DNA from: IMCC26256 sp037146835
GTDB lineage: Bacteria; Actinomycetota; Acidimicrobiia; IMCC26256
Length of the DNA stretch: 36,054 bases
Assembly: GCA_037146835.1 (NCBI GenBank)
Contig: JBAWWI010000011.1
Location: forward strand, 1-36,054
Direction: 5' to 3'
This document shows positions 18,161 to 25,211 of this stretch, piece after piece. Position 1 is the stretch's first letter, and every line of letters begins with the position of its first letter. Both the position numbers and the translations under genes were made by a program. The notes beneath the pieces were generated by a model that had not been told where the DNA came from, did no database searches, and saw only the letters and a list, made by a program, of their open reading frames with translations.

Positions 18161-18996
18161 GCGCATACCGACCCAGCCATAGAGAGCGACCTTACAATCT
18201 CTACGGCACGGTGCGCATCAGCGACATTGTGGACCCGAACCATTGAGGCCCCGTGCTCTAATGCCCAGACTGTTGTAGCTGTAGTTCCGTCTTCACGCAT
18301 AACTGTGTCACTGCCCGTTTTCTGGATTGATCCAATAAAAGACTTTCGCGATGCCCCAATGAGAATTGGGGATGATATCGCCGCACCTATCTCATCGATG
18401 TGAGCGAGCAGCGAGAGGTTGTGCTGAAGCGACTTCCCAAATCCGATACCTGGGTCGAGCATGATTGACTCATCGGAGACACCAGCATCAAGAGCACGAT
18501 CGCGTGACTCAACCAAGTGCGCAGTTACCTCTCTGACGACATCTGAATAATGAGGCTCTAGCTGCATCGTTCTTGGTTCCCCCTGCATATGCATTGCAAT
18601 AAATCCGACCCCGGACTCAGCTACGACCCGAAGCATCTCTGGATCGTGCCTACCTCCGGATACATCATTGACGATTCTCGCTCCCGCCTCGATAGCGGCT
18701 CGAGCGACACTCGCTTTCATTGTGTCTACGCTCACAATTGCGCAGCTCGCGATTGCTGCAATGAGGGGAACGACGCGCGCTGTCTCTTCGACCTCTGACA
18801 CGGGTAGCGCCCCGGGGCGGGTCGACTCTCCCCCGACATCAATAACGTCTGCTCCATCTTTGACGAGCGCCTGGGCATGCTCTAAAGCCAGTTCAGGGTC
18901 AAACCAAAGCCCCCCATCCGAGAATGAATCAGGGGTCACGTTCAGTATCCCCATTACGGACGCCCCGCCATCGATGAGTGGTTTCCAAGTGAACAT
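18157..18996 (-). CDS. folP: Dihydropteroate synthase
   Basis: Condenses p-aminobenzoate with hydroxymethyl-dihydropterin diphosphate; the sulfonamide target. 279-residue TIM barrel with MGILNVTPDSFSDGG, DVIDVGGESTRPGA, VSVDTMKASVA, IVNDVSGG, AMHMQGEPRTMQ, LDPGIGFGKSLQHN and IGASRKSFIG, all active-site loops intact. ATG at 18996 lies 47 nt after the folE stop; no strong ribosome-binding site is visible, and TACGCT eight nt upstream could be an internal leaderless-type -10. Overlaps the phosphatase-like gene by 4 nt. Confidence 0.97.
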   Translation of the reverse strand: MFTWKPLIDGGASVMGILNVTPDSFSDGGLWFDPELALEHAQALVKDGADVIDVGGESTRPGALPVSEVEETARVVPLIAAIASCAIVSVDTMKASVARAAIEAGARIVNDVSGGRHDPEMLRVVAESGVGFIAMHMQGEPRTMQLEPHYSDVVREVTAHLVESRDRALDAGVSDESIMLDPGIGFGKSLQHNLSLLAHIDEIGAAISSPILIGASRKSFIGSIQKTGSDTVMREDGTTATTVWALEHGASMVRVHNVADAHRAVEIVRSLSMAGSVCA

Positions 18997-19043
18997 TCAG
19001 GCGGAGCGTATCCTGCCTAGGCAGTTTTCGTTCAAGGGCCGCC

Positions 19044-19643
19044 TCAGCGGCGCACTCCTGGAACGCCGATAAGGCCCATTGCCTCGGCCCTTGTCGATGC
19101 ATTCTCCTTGAATATCCCTCTTACAGCAGAGGTAACAGTGATCGCACCCGGTTTACGGACTCCACGCATACCCATGCAGAGGTGCTCGGCCTCAATAACC
19201 ACTAAGACCCCTCGGGGGTTGAGCGCTAGAGCCAAAGCATCTGCTACCTGAGTGGTCAATCGCTCCTGAACCTGAGGTCTGCGAGCGAAACCATCAACCA
19301 CTCTCGCCAATTTCGATAGCCCAGTAATTCTTCCGTCAGCACCTGGGATATACGCAATATGTGCGTGTCCATGGAATGGCACTAAATGGTGCTCGCATAG
19401 CGAGTAGATCGGGATGTCTTTAACCATGACCATCTCATCGTGACCTGCCTCGAAAGTAACCGAGAGATGCTCAGCTGGGTCCTCGTGAAGGCCTGCGAGT
19501 ACCTCGCCGTACATCTTTGCGACGCGCTCCGGGGTTCGCACCAATCCATCGCGATCCGGGTCTTCACCGACGGCCTCAAGAATTTCTCGTACCGCGCGAG
19601 CGATGCGCTCTAGATCGATTTGGGCAGGTATCTGAATGGGCAT
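19044..19643 (-). CDS. folE: GTP cyclohydrolase I
   Basis: Converts GTP to 7,8-dihydroneopterin triphosphate, first step of folate synthesis. 199 residues; zinc ligands Cys83 and His86 in SLCEHHLVPFHGH and Cys156 in EHLCMGMRGVRKPG, with GLSKLARVVDGFARRPQVQE between. This is the zinc-dependent IA type. ATG at 19643 is preceded by TTGGAGAATCG, a good binding site. It is separated from hpt by 78 bp of AT-rich DNA, so folE may have its own promoter. In Mycobacterium and Streptomyces ftsH stands upstream of folE; it is absent here. Confidence 0.98.
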   Translation of the reverse strand: MPIQIPAQIDLERIARAVREILEAVGEDPDRDGLVRTPERVAKMYGEVLAGLHEDPAEHLSVTFEAGHDEMVMVKDIPIYSLCEHHLVPFHGHAHIAYIPGADGRITGLSKLARVVDGFARRPQVQERLTTQVADALALALNPRGVLVVIEAEHLCMGMRGVRKPGAITVTSAVRGIFKENASTRAEAMGLIGVPGVRR

Positions 19644-19721
19644 CGATTCTCCAAATATTCATTATTGTTTAGATACATGAAGTTGAACACAGAACTCTTC
19701 CGTGCGCTTAATGCAGATCTC
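19644..19721 (-). promoter_or_regulatory. AT-rich 78-bp gap between hpt and folE, candidate folE promoter
   Basis: On the minus strand the gap ends with TAAACAATAATGAATATT just before the folE ribosome-binding site, strikingly AT-rich against its surroundings. TTCAAC and TAATGA spaced 17 bp apart are a weak -35/-10 pair. The gap occupies the place held by ftsH in related gene orders, so it may be a deletion scar that now serves as a promoter. Confidence 0.35.
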
Positions 19722-20261
19722 TTACTCTACGCCTACATACTCGACAATGGCATTGAGATTTCGATAGCGCTCGCCGACATCTAACCCATAGCCAACGACA
19801 AATGCTGGGGGGATTGTGAAGCCTATGTACTTCAAATCAGTATCCGTTTTCTGCAGACCATCTCTAAGCAGCAACGCACAGACCTCGAGAGAGGCCGGTC
19901 CGCGAGCCATAAGGTTTCGGCGCAGGTAGTTAAGTGTCAGCCCTGAGTCAACGATGTCCTCAACGACGATGACATGGCGATCCGTCAAGTCGATGTCGAG
20001 GTCCTTGATGATTCTCACTACACCGCTTGTACGTGTTGCAGAGCCGTAAGACGAGACCGCCATAAAATCAAACTCGACAGGCAGATTGATAGCACGTGAC
20101 AAGTCGCTCATAAACATGAAGGCGCCTTTTAATACTCCGACTAATAGCGGCGCTCTGCCTTCGTAATCACTCGTGATCGCTGCACCGAGTTCAGCTATTC
20201 GGTTGCGAAGCACCTCTGCGGAGACGACCTCGCGACCGAGATTTGGGTCAGTACCGATCAT
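19722..20261 (-). CDS. hpt: Hypoxanthine phosphoribosyltransferase
   Basis: Purine salvage enzyme forming IMP/GMP from hypoxanthine/guanine and PRPP. 179 residues with the PRPP loop VIVVEDIVDSGLTLNYL, LVGVLKGAFMFMSDLSRAI near the N-terminus, SSYGSATRTSG (flexible loop) and VVGYGLDVGERYRNL (purine-binding region). The ATG at 20261 overlaps the tilS stop (ATGA), which couples it to tilS as in most actinobacteria and firmicutes. Confidence 0.97.
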   Translation of the reverse strand: MIGTDPNLGREVVSAEVLRNRIAELGAAITSDYEGRAPLLVGVLKGAFMFMSDLSRAINLPVEFDFMAVSSYGSATRTSGVVRIIKDLDIDLTDRHVIVVEDIVDSGLTLNYLRRNLMARGPASLEVCALLLRDGLQKTDTDLKYIGFTIPPAFVVGYGLDVGERYRNLNAIVEYVGVE

Positions 20262-21235
20262 TGGACTCCCTCAGATTTTGCCTGCTCATTACTTAGCGTC
20301 ACGGGTTCGGAGGATAGTCCGCGACGCAGATGCCCCTCCCTCCGAGAGATGCGAATCCCGCCCTCGATCTCCGTAGCGCGGGTGGCGCCTGTCACAACCG
20401 AGTCGATGCGCGCAAGATCCGCAAGCGATGGCCATGGCGGCCCGATCCAACGCCTCAGCGCCCGCCTTGAGAGGGCAGCGGGAGCATCCCTAAGAATTCG
20501 CACGGAAGGCTCCTCGCCCCCCGCCCTCGATAGAAGCTCATCCGCCAAGGCGTCGAGCAGGGCGGCATCCTCAGCGATTACTGCAGCCTGGCGAGCGAGC
20601 AATGGCACTAAATCGCGTCCAGCGCCCTCTGAGAGCAATGGCATGACGGTATGGCGAATCCAATTTCTGCGATGTATCTCATCCGCGTTACTCGGATCAT
20701 CTACCGGAGTAACTCCAAGTGTCATCGCTACTGCGCGCACATCTGCTCTGCGCATATCTAGGAGCGGTCGCACCACATCTCCATTGCGCCTCGGAATTCC
20801 GGCGAGGCCGGAGAGCCCTGATCCGCGAAGAGTGTTTATCAATACTGTCTCGGCAACATCATCTGCGGTGTGCCCAGTCAATATCGCAGTGGCACCTAGA
20901 TCGGCGGCAGCTTTGCCTAGAGCAGAGTATCGAGAGGAGCGTGCGCGCGCCTCGAGATTTGGTCCGTTCCCAACATCGACAACGATGCTCTGCCACTCAA
21001 CTCCGAGAAGGTTCGCAGCATCCTGGACAACCTTGGAGTCTCGGGCGCTCCCTTCACGCAAGCCATGATCCACGTGAACTGCAAAGGGATTTAATAGTGC
21101 ACGGGCTGCAATGGTTAGTAGCGCTAACGAATCTGGACCACCAGAGCAAGCGACAACAACAGGGGATTCAAGTGAGTCTGTCTTGGCCCATGCGCTCAGG
21201 GCCGCGGCATCGCCAAGATCCGGCGGTGCCTGCAT
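20258..21235 (-). CDS. tilS: tRNA(Ile)-lysidine synthetase
   Basis: Adds lysine to C34 of tRNA-Ile(CAU) so that it reads AUA. N-type ATP pyrophosphatase with the PP-loop VACSGGPDSLALL near residues 28-40, HVDHGLREGS, AILTGHTADDVAETVL and RPLLDMRRADVRA; the C-terminal domain is short, giving 325 residues as in other actinobacteria. ATG at 21235 has GAGG three to seven nt upstream and lies 5 nt after the stop of a small membrane-protein gene, so the two are probably translated together. Confidence 0.96.
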   Translation of the reverse strand: MQAPPDLGDAAALSAWAKTDSLESPVVVACSGGPDSLALLTIAARALLNPFAVHVDHGLREGSARDSKVVQDAANLLGVEWQSIVVDVGNGPNLEARARSSRYSALGKAAADLGATAILTGHTADDVAETVLINTLRGSGLSGLAGIPRRNGDVVRPLLDMRRADVRAVAMTLGVTPVDDPSNADEIHRRNWIRHTVMPLLSEGAGRDLVPLLARQAAVIAEDAALLDALADELLSRAGGEEPSVRILRDAPAALSRRALRRWIGPPWPSLADLARIDSVVTGATRATEIEGGIRISRREGHLRRGLSSEPVTLSNEQAKSEGVQ

Positions 21236-21240
21236 AGACC

Positions 21241-21450
21241 TCAGCGGCCTCGGGTCTTGAGGCGAACAACTTTGAAGTAGTAGCTAACCCCCAAGAGCGC
21301 TGCGCTACCGAGGAAAGACAGAAAGAGAACCGGTGCGATCCAGTAGTGCCACGGCATTGCATCTCCAAGTACTAACGGAGATGCGCCTGCGGGGGCTGCT
21401 GCGATGAGCAGCGCGGTGACTGAGATGATTGAGATTCGCAGCGACTTCAA
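21241..21450 (-). CDS. Small membrane protein upstream of tilS, function unknown
   Basis: 69-residue protein of unknown role. A hydrophobic N-terminal segment (about 5-22) ends in PAGASP, resembling a signal peptide or first membrane helix; a second helix spans about 34-58 (WIAPVLFLSFLGSAALLGVSYY), followed by a basic end VVRLKTRGR, so the C-terminus is likely cytoplasmic. The start is TTG at 21450 with AGGAG seven nt upstream, which is good support for a real gene. Stop lies 5 nt from the tilS start. I do not recognise the family; the strong binding site, hydrophobicity pattern and tight spacing are the evidence. Confidence 0.65.
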   Translation of the reverse strand: MKSLRISIISVTALLIAAAPAGASPLVLGDAMPWHYWIAPVLFLSFLGSAALLGVSYYFKVVRLKTRGR

Positions 21451-21552
21451 AATGGGCTCCTATCAGGGATGCGTCGGTGCCTATCGTAGAGCGAGCGATG
21501 CCCCCAAGGCTCAATTGCAGTAAACGGGCAATAAAAGTCTCCCCCAAAGATG

Positions 21553-21576
21553 CCCGACTTCGAACTCCCGACTTCG
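21553..21576. repeat. Direct repeat CCCGACTTCG, 14-bp period
   Basis: CCCGACTTCG occurs at 21553-21562 and 21567-21576, separated by AACT, between rsrA and the small membrane gene. Another of the short intergenic duplications of this window. Confidence 0.6.
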
Positions 21577-21580
21577 TTAT

Positions 21581-21608
21581 CTCTGGCCTATCCCCAATAT
21601 CGCCAGAG
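21581..21608. terminator. Stem-loop CTCTGGC...GCCAGAG downstream of rsrA
   Basis: Perfect 7-bp arms (21581-21587 and 21602-21608) around a 14-nt loop, 32 nt after the rsrA stop. No T-run follows on the minus strand, so if it ends the sigR-rsrA transcript it does so weakly or with Rho. Confidence 0.3.
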
Positions 21609-21639
21609 CATTAGCGCCCATACGGCAGTCTCAGATTGG

Positions 21640-21876
21640 TTATTCGGCGCCGCTGCGCTCGGCAGCTATCAAAGCAAGTATCCGATCTTGAAGCTCTGGT
21701 GGGAGTACCTCTGCTGAGCGCTGGGCCACCGAACTGCGCAGCACTACCTTGAACTCCATGCCGCTGGTACAAGGTGGGCACTCCCTCAAATGAATTGAGA
21801 CTGCCCTTCTGCGCCAGAGTGTCAACTCTCCATCCATGTAGGAGTAGATCTGCTCCCTGATCTCGTAGCAGTTCAT
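21640..21876 (-). CDS. rsrA: Zinc-binding redox-sensing anti-sigma factor (RsrA/RshA type)
   Basis: Binds and inactivates the SigR/SigH-type sigma factor; oxidation of its zinc thiolates releases the sigma factor. 78 residues. Ligand spacing Cys3-x25-His29-x3-Cys33-x2-Cys36 equals that of Streptomyces RsrA (Cys11, His37, Cys41, Cys44), including HLRECPPC. ATG at 21876 has no evident ribosome-binding site. It lies 147 bp after sigR, whereas in other actinobacteria the pair usually abuts, so a separate promoter or RNA processing is possible. The acidic C-terminus (ELQDRILALIAAERSGAE) fits the family. The call is strengthened by the adjacent sigma gene. Confidence 0.9.
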   Translation of the reverse strand: MNCYEIREQIYSYMDGELTLWRRRAVSIHLRECPPCTSGMEFKVVLRSSVAQRSAEVLPPELQDRILALIAAERSGAE

Positions 21877-21932
21877 GGTCGTTGTCTAGTCCCTGAAATC
21901 GTGCTGACCGATCCAGATTGAGAAATACATCT

Positions 21933-21948
21933 CGGAGAATTATCTCCG
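21933..21948. promoter_or_regulatory. Hairpin CGGAGA-ATTA-TCTCCG between sigR and rsrA
   Basis: Perfect 6-bp arms with a 4-nt loop in the 147-bp sigR-rsrA gap, 57 nt before the rsrA start. Could be an attenuator or processing site that changes the sigma to anti-sigma ratio, or a protein-binding palindrome. No T-run follows. Confidence 0.35.
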
Positions 21949-22023
21949 CCTATGACCGGAGAGTGCGGGGCAACTGCAACGAATGCTCGAATTAGGCCCT
22001 CTGGAGACTCCATACGCGACTCG

Positions 22024-22614
22024 TTACGCATTAACTGACTCCGGCTCAGGGTTGGGCTCTACGAGGCCGCGTTCGACGGCTAGTGAGAACAACGCCACCT
22101 CGAGGCGTTTTCTTCCCCGGGAGAGGCGACTCATGACCGTACCGATTGGGATCTCAAGAATCTCAGCAATCTCTCGATAGGAGAAGCCATCAACATCTGC
22201 TAGCAGGACTGGCTGCTTGAACTCATCAGGAAGGGCATCGAGTGCGGCCTTGACCGCAGCATCGGTGATCGACTCCATAACAATCGACTCAGGCGTTACC
22301 TCCGCGGCAGCCTTCTCTAATCCGCCGATTCTCTGATGAAGTGCCCACTCGCCCATTGAGTCGAGATCGCTTGTCTCTGGGCGTCGCTTCTTCGCCCGGT
22401 ATCCGTTTATGTAGCTATTGGTTGCGATGCGGTAGAGCCACGCTCGAAGATTTGAACCGCCCTCGAAACCAGCGAAACCTCGATATCCCTTGAGGAAAGT
22501 CTCCTGGACTAGGTCCTCTGCGTCGGTCTTGTTTCCCGTAAGCCTCAGGGCGTGCGAGTAGATCTCTCCTGCGTACTGCATTGCGAGGCGCTCGAAATCT
22601 TCCTGATTAGCCAT
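22024..22614 (-). CDS. sigR: ECF sigma factor, SigR/SigH (oxidative and thiol stress) type
   Basis: Alternative RNA polymerase sigma factor. 196 residues: sigma-2 region FERLAMQYAGEIYSHALRLTG, NKTDAEDLVQETFLKGYRGF and SNLRAWLYRIATNSYINGYR (-10 recognition), an extended linker, and sigma-4 LPDEFKQPVLLADVDGFSYREIAEIL plus IPIGTVMSRLSRGRKRL. The linker and C-terminal extension match the SigR/SigH group (ECF12), and the next gene is its cognate zinc anti-sigma factor. ATG at 22614 lacks a Shine-Dalgarno sequence; TATCTT ends 8 nt upstream, consistent with a leaderless mRNA. I found no clear GGAAT-N18-GTT autoregulatory promoter directly upstream. Divergent from an acetyltransferase gene. Confidence 0.95.
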   Translation of the reverse strand: MANQEDFERLAMQYAGEIYSHALRLTGNKTDAEDLVQETFLKGYRGFAGFEGGSNLRAWLYRIATNSYINGYRAKKRRPETSDLDSMGEWALHQRIGGLEKAAAEVTPESIVMESITDAAVKAALDALPDEFKQPVLLADVDGFSYREIAEILEIPIGTVMSRLSRGRKRLEVALFSLAVERGLVEPNPEPESVNA

Positions 22615-22676
22615 TGGAGTAGAAGATACAACTGAGGTGGGACATCCTCCATGCGAATTTCGCCAGACTCCCCTAC

Positions 22677-22704
22677 TTAGGGGGTTTTGCTTAGGGGGTT
22701 TTGC
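22677..22704. repeat. Perfect tandem duplication TTAGGGGGTTTTGC, two 14-bp units upstream of sigR
   Basis: Units at 22677-22690 and 22691-22704 are identical. They lie in the divergent sigR/GNAT region, about 63-90 bp before the sigR start. Each unit holds a G5 run, and the GGGTTTTG core also occurs in the carD/crp intergenic inverted repeat (731-738). Confidence 0.85.
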
Positions 22705-22778
22705 CCTCCTTTGCCTAGTTCTTCATGGGAGATAAGTATCGCTGCAGGCCATGGTGCAGAACGGCCATGATGTAGCAC

Positions 22779-23378
22779 ATGCATCGCGTGACTGAATTAA
22801 CCGATGGAGCGATCGCCCTGCGGCCAGTCACAACTGCCCATGTCGATGACCTCACAGCGGCCGTTCGGTCATCCTTCGCAGAACTGGCACCTTGGATGCC
22901 TTGGTGTAAAAGCAACACCGGGCATGCCGAGATGGCCGAGTTTGTCCGCGGCGCAAGAAGAGCACACCAAATCGGAAGTGAGCACCACTTCGCCATCCAT
23001 GATGCGATTGGCGGCGATTTCTTAGGTATGTGCGGCATCACTCGCGTACAGGAGCGAGTTCGAAGCGCCGAACTCGGCTACTGGTTGAGAAGCGACGCTA
23101 CTGGCGAAGGCCGCGCCACAAATTCAGTGAGACTTCTGGCGAGTTGGGCATTTGAAGAATTGAGTCTCGAGCGCATAGCCATAATCGCCGCGGTCACAAA
23201 TGTCGCTAGCCAAGCGGTAGCACTCAGGGCCGGGGCAACACGCGAGGGCGTCACTCGAAATGGTTGCGTCATTGGGGATGGCTCATTAAGCGACGCCATT
23301 ACCTTCTCCCTGATCCGTTCCGACCTCAACTCTGGAGCCGCGCATCTCGAGCCTCCAAAACAGGCTGAGACCATCTAG
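22779..23378 (+). CDS. GNAT-family N-acetyltransferase, RimJ/RimL-like
   Basis: 199-residue acetyl-CoA-dependent acetyltransferase. It begins with the typical TDGAIALRPVTTAHVDDL of the RimL/SpeG group, has IGGDFLGMCGITRV (strands beta-4/beta-5), ELGYWLRSDATGEGRATNSVRLLASWAFEEL containing a variant acetyl-CoA loop (RSDATGEGRAT instead of Q/RxxGxG/A), and the family ending LERIAIIAAVTNVASQAVALRAGATREG. The substrate (ribosomal protein N-terminus, antibiotic or small amine) cannot be told. Start: ATG 22779 or GTG 22788; neither has a binding site. Divergent from sigR, so possibly stress-linked. Confidence 0.85.
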   Translation: MHRVTELTDGAIALRPVTTAHVDDLTAAVRSSFAELAPWMPWCKSNTGHAEMAEFVRGARRAHQIGSEHHFAIHDAIGGDFLGMCGITRVQERVRSAELGYWLRSDATGEGRATNSVRLLASWAFEELSLERIAIIAAVTNVASQAVALRAGATREGVTRNGCVIGDGSLSDAITFSLIRSDLNSGAAHLEPPKQAETI

Positions 23379-23411
23379 GCCCTGACGGAGAATCCACCGC
23401 GGGGCTGCGTG

Positions 23412-23417
23412 TAACAT
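23412..23417 (+). promoter_or_regulatory. Candidate -10 (TAACAT) for tRNA-Thr
   Basis: TAACAT lies 11 nt before the first tRNA base, which puts a start site about 4 nt before the mature 5' end. No good -35 stands at 17 bp (CTGACG at 23382 is too far). Read-through from the GNAT gene is the alternative. Confidence 0.4.
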
Positions 23418-23427
23418 GCCACCTGTA

Positions 23428-23503
23428 GCCGGGGTAGCTCAGTCGGTAGAGCAGCTCACTCGTAATGAGCAGGTCAGGAGTTCGAATCTCCTCTTCGGCC
23501 CCA
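23428..23503 (+). tRNA. tRNA-Thr, anticodon CGT, with encoded CCA
   Basis: Complete cloverleaf: acceptor GCCGGGG (23428-23434) pairs with CTTCGGC (23493-23499) including two G-U pairs; D arm GCTC/GAGC with loop AGTCGGTA; anticodon stem GCTCA/TGAGC with loop CTCGTAA, giving anticodon CGT at 23461-23463, which reads ACG; variable loop AGGTC; T arm AGGAG-TTCGAAT-CTCCT. CCA is encoded at 23501-23503. The discriminator base 23500 is C, while bacterial tRNA-Thr usually has A or U. The gene ends 2 nt before the stop codon of the converging holB gene. Confidence 0.96.
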
Positions 23504-23505
23504 AA

Positions 23506-24576
23506 TCAATTTGCCGATGTTGGCAGATTCAGTATCAGCCGCTCAAGCAAGAGAGCCTCAGTTGGGGTAGACGAGCAGGCCTTGCGAGCCTTGACGACTG
23601 CATCTAATCCAGCGCTTGCATCACGCGCACTCATATTGAGTGGCGCACGATCAATATTTAGCGGTGGTGAATCCGGCGCAAGCGCGTCTCGGTATACCGA
23701 CTCCATCGCAGCCAACCCCTCAAGGAGTGCATCGGTGCGTGACCGACGCAGCATTCGCTTCTGTCGCTCCTGCATGCGCTTTCGCATAGCTTGAGCGGTA
23801 CGCGCTGCGTAGCCCATGCGATCTATCTCCGCATCGGCCTCTGAGATCTCGCGTGCTTGCTCTGCCTCGACCTTTGAGACTGCATCATCAAGCACAGATG
23901 TAAGGCCGGAGGCCAAATAAGCCGCGCTTGCCCCATACCCTGCGAAGCGGGACGGGACATCAGAGAAGGCAAGCCGCAGGGATGCGAAGTCTCCTGAGAG
24001 CGCACGTGCGCGATCTAATCGGCCTCCAGCGAGAGAGGTGGCTAGTTGCGCGGCCTCTAAGCCAACACCATCAGCCTCAAGAGCTGCTAACACCACAACG
24101 TTGGTTAGTGCGCCGAAATCGATGCGCTGACATCTAGATCTAATTGTCGCTGGAAGCGCATCCGCAGAGTCGGCCACAAGAATTACAACAGTGCGGGGTG
24201 GTGGCTCCTCGATGCTCTTCAAGAGCGCATTTGCCGAAGGATCGTTTAACCGCTCTGCCTCTAATAACAAAACGCATTTTCGCGGGCCTTCAATCGGTGC
24301 TGCATGCATCTCCGGAAGGATGCTCTCTCGAACATCGCGCTCAATCGAGTATTCATTTGCAGTAGGTCGAAACTCAACGACATCAGGGTGACGCCCGCGG
24401 GCTACGCGAGTGTCATCGGTAGCCTCGACGAGTGCGCCAGCTAACGCCCGCGCACCCTCATCGACACCGGAGCCCCTTGGCCCAATGATCAAGTAGGCAT
24501 GGACAGGGCGCGCAACAGCGTTCTTCAATGCCTCGACTGCGCGTTCCTGTCCGATGATTTGATCCCACATGAGCAT
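23506..24576 (-). CDS. holB: DNA polymerase III delta-prime subunit
   Basis: Clamp-loader AAA+ subunit. 356 residues: MWDQIIGQERAVEALKNAV, degenerate Walker A GPRGSGVDEG (32-41) lacking the Lys-Ser/Thr pair, as expected for the non-hydrolysing delta-prime; GRHPDVVEFRP; KCVLLLEAERLNDPSANALLKSIEEPPP; and the SRC motif in IRSRCQ. The four-Cys zinc module normally between Walker A and the HPDV segment is missing: that stretch (GALVEATDDTRVARGRHPDV) has no Cys. The C-terminal half is a long charged helical region (EAEQAREISEADAEIDRM, then RMQERQKRMLRRSR). ATG 24576 lies 5 nt after the tmk stop; ATG 24570 is an alternative. It follows tmk, as in many bacteria. Confidence 0.9.
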   Translation of the reverse strand: MLMWDQIIGQERAVEALKNAVARPVHAYLIIGPRGSGVDEGARALAGALVEATDDTRVARGRHPDVVEFRPTANEYSIERDVRESILPEMHAAPIEGPRKCVLLLEAERLNDPSANALLKSIEEPPPRTVVILVADSADALPATIRSRCQRIDFGALTNVVVLAALEADGVGLEAAQLATSLAGGRLDRARALSGDFASLRLAFSDVPSRFAGYGASAAYLASGLTSVLDDAVSKVEAEQAREISEADAEIDRMGYAARTAQAMRKRMQERQKRMLRRSRTDALLEGLAAMESVYRDALAPDSPPLNIDRAPLNMSARDASAGLDAVVKARKACSSTPTEALLLERLILNLPTSAN

Positions 24577-24581
24577 GGAGC

Positions 24582-25211
24582 CTACGACGAGGTGGGACGC
24601 CCAAGGCGGGCCTCTACGAGTGCGATGACGCGCTTGGCAACCTCGGCCGGCGCGCCGCTCGCATCAACAAGCTCCCAGCCACGATTGACTGCTAATTCTC
24701 GGTAGGCATTACGCACAGATGCATGGAACTCATCGCCCTCGAGCTCTAGGCGGTCGCTCGCTCCACCGCGCGCCTCACGCCTGGCCTCGACATCTGAATC
24801 AGGGAGATCCAGAACGACTATTAGATCAGGCTCCGTACCCGAGGTAGCCCATTTGTTGATGGACGCAACCTCATTAACCCCGAGCCCGCGCGCTACCCCT
24901 TGGTATACGAGCGACGAAGGAACATGGCGATCCGAGATCACCCAAGCTCCTCGCTCCAGAGCAGGTCTTACGAGTTCGGCGAGATGATGAGCGCGATCCG
25001 CAGCCATTAGAAGCGCCTCGGATCGCGCATCGAGTGGCGCTACCTGATCGAGGAGGATTGCACGTATACGGACTCCATATGGAGTGCCGCCCGGCTCTCT
25101 TGTCTCAATTGCCTCAACACTATTGGAGCGAATCCAATCTGCGATCAAGCGCGATTGTGTACTTTTCCCAACGCCGTCTGCACCCTCAAGGACAATAAAT
25201 CGGCCGCTCAC
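24582..25211 (-). CDS. tmk: Thymidylate kinase
   Basis: Phosphorylates dTMP to dTDP. 209 residues: P-loop EGADGVGKST (9-18), REPGGTPYG, the DRx motif as DRH (94-96; commonly DRY or DRF), SSLVYQGVARGLG, and LDLPDSDVEARREARGG in the lid region. The start GTG 25211 overlaps the MFS stop (GTGA). It sits in the order topA-MFS-tmk-holB; topA, tmk and holB are also neighbours in other actinobacteria. Confidence 0.96.
   Translation of the reverse strand: MSGRFIVLEGADGVGKSTQSRLIADWIRSNSVEAIETREPGGTPYGVRIRAILLDQVAPLDARSEALLMAADRAHHLAELVRPALERGAWVISDRHVPSSLVYQGVARGLGVNEVASINKWATSGTEPDLIVVLDLPDSDVEARREARGGASDRLELEGDEFHASVRNAYRELAVNRGWELVDASGAPAEVAKRVIALVEARLGRPTSS

Noticed and set aside
17995..18166. 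Alternative starts for the phosphatase-like gene at 18166 or 18115
   Set aside because: 18160 gives the ATGA overlap typical of this operon; 18115 has no binding site and 18166 adds only two residues.
20349..21068. Long plus-strand open frame (239 codons) antisense to tilS
   Set aside because: Composition is Ser/Arg-rich as expected for the reverse frame of a real gene; tilS on the other strand has all motifs.
22615..22778. SigR autoregulatory promoter (GGAAT-N18-GTT)
   Set aside because: GTTG occurs about 28 nt before the start, but no GGAAT-like sequence stands at the required distance.
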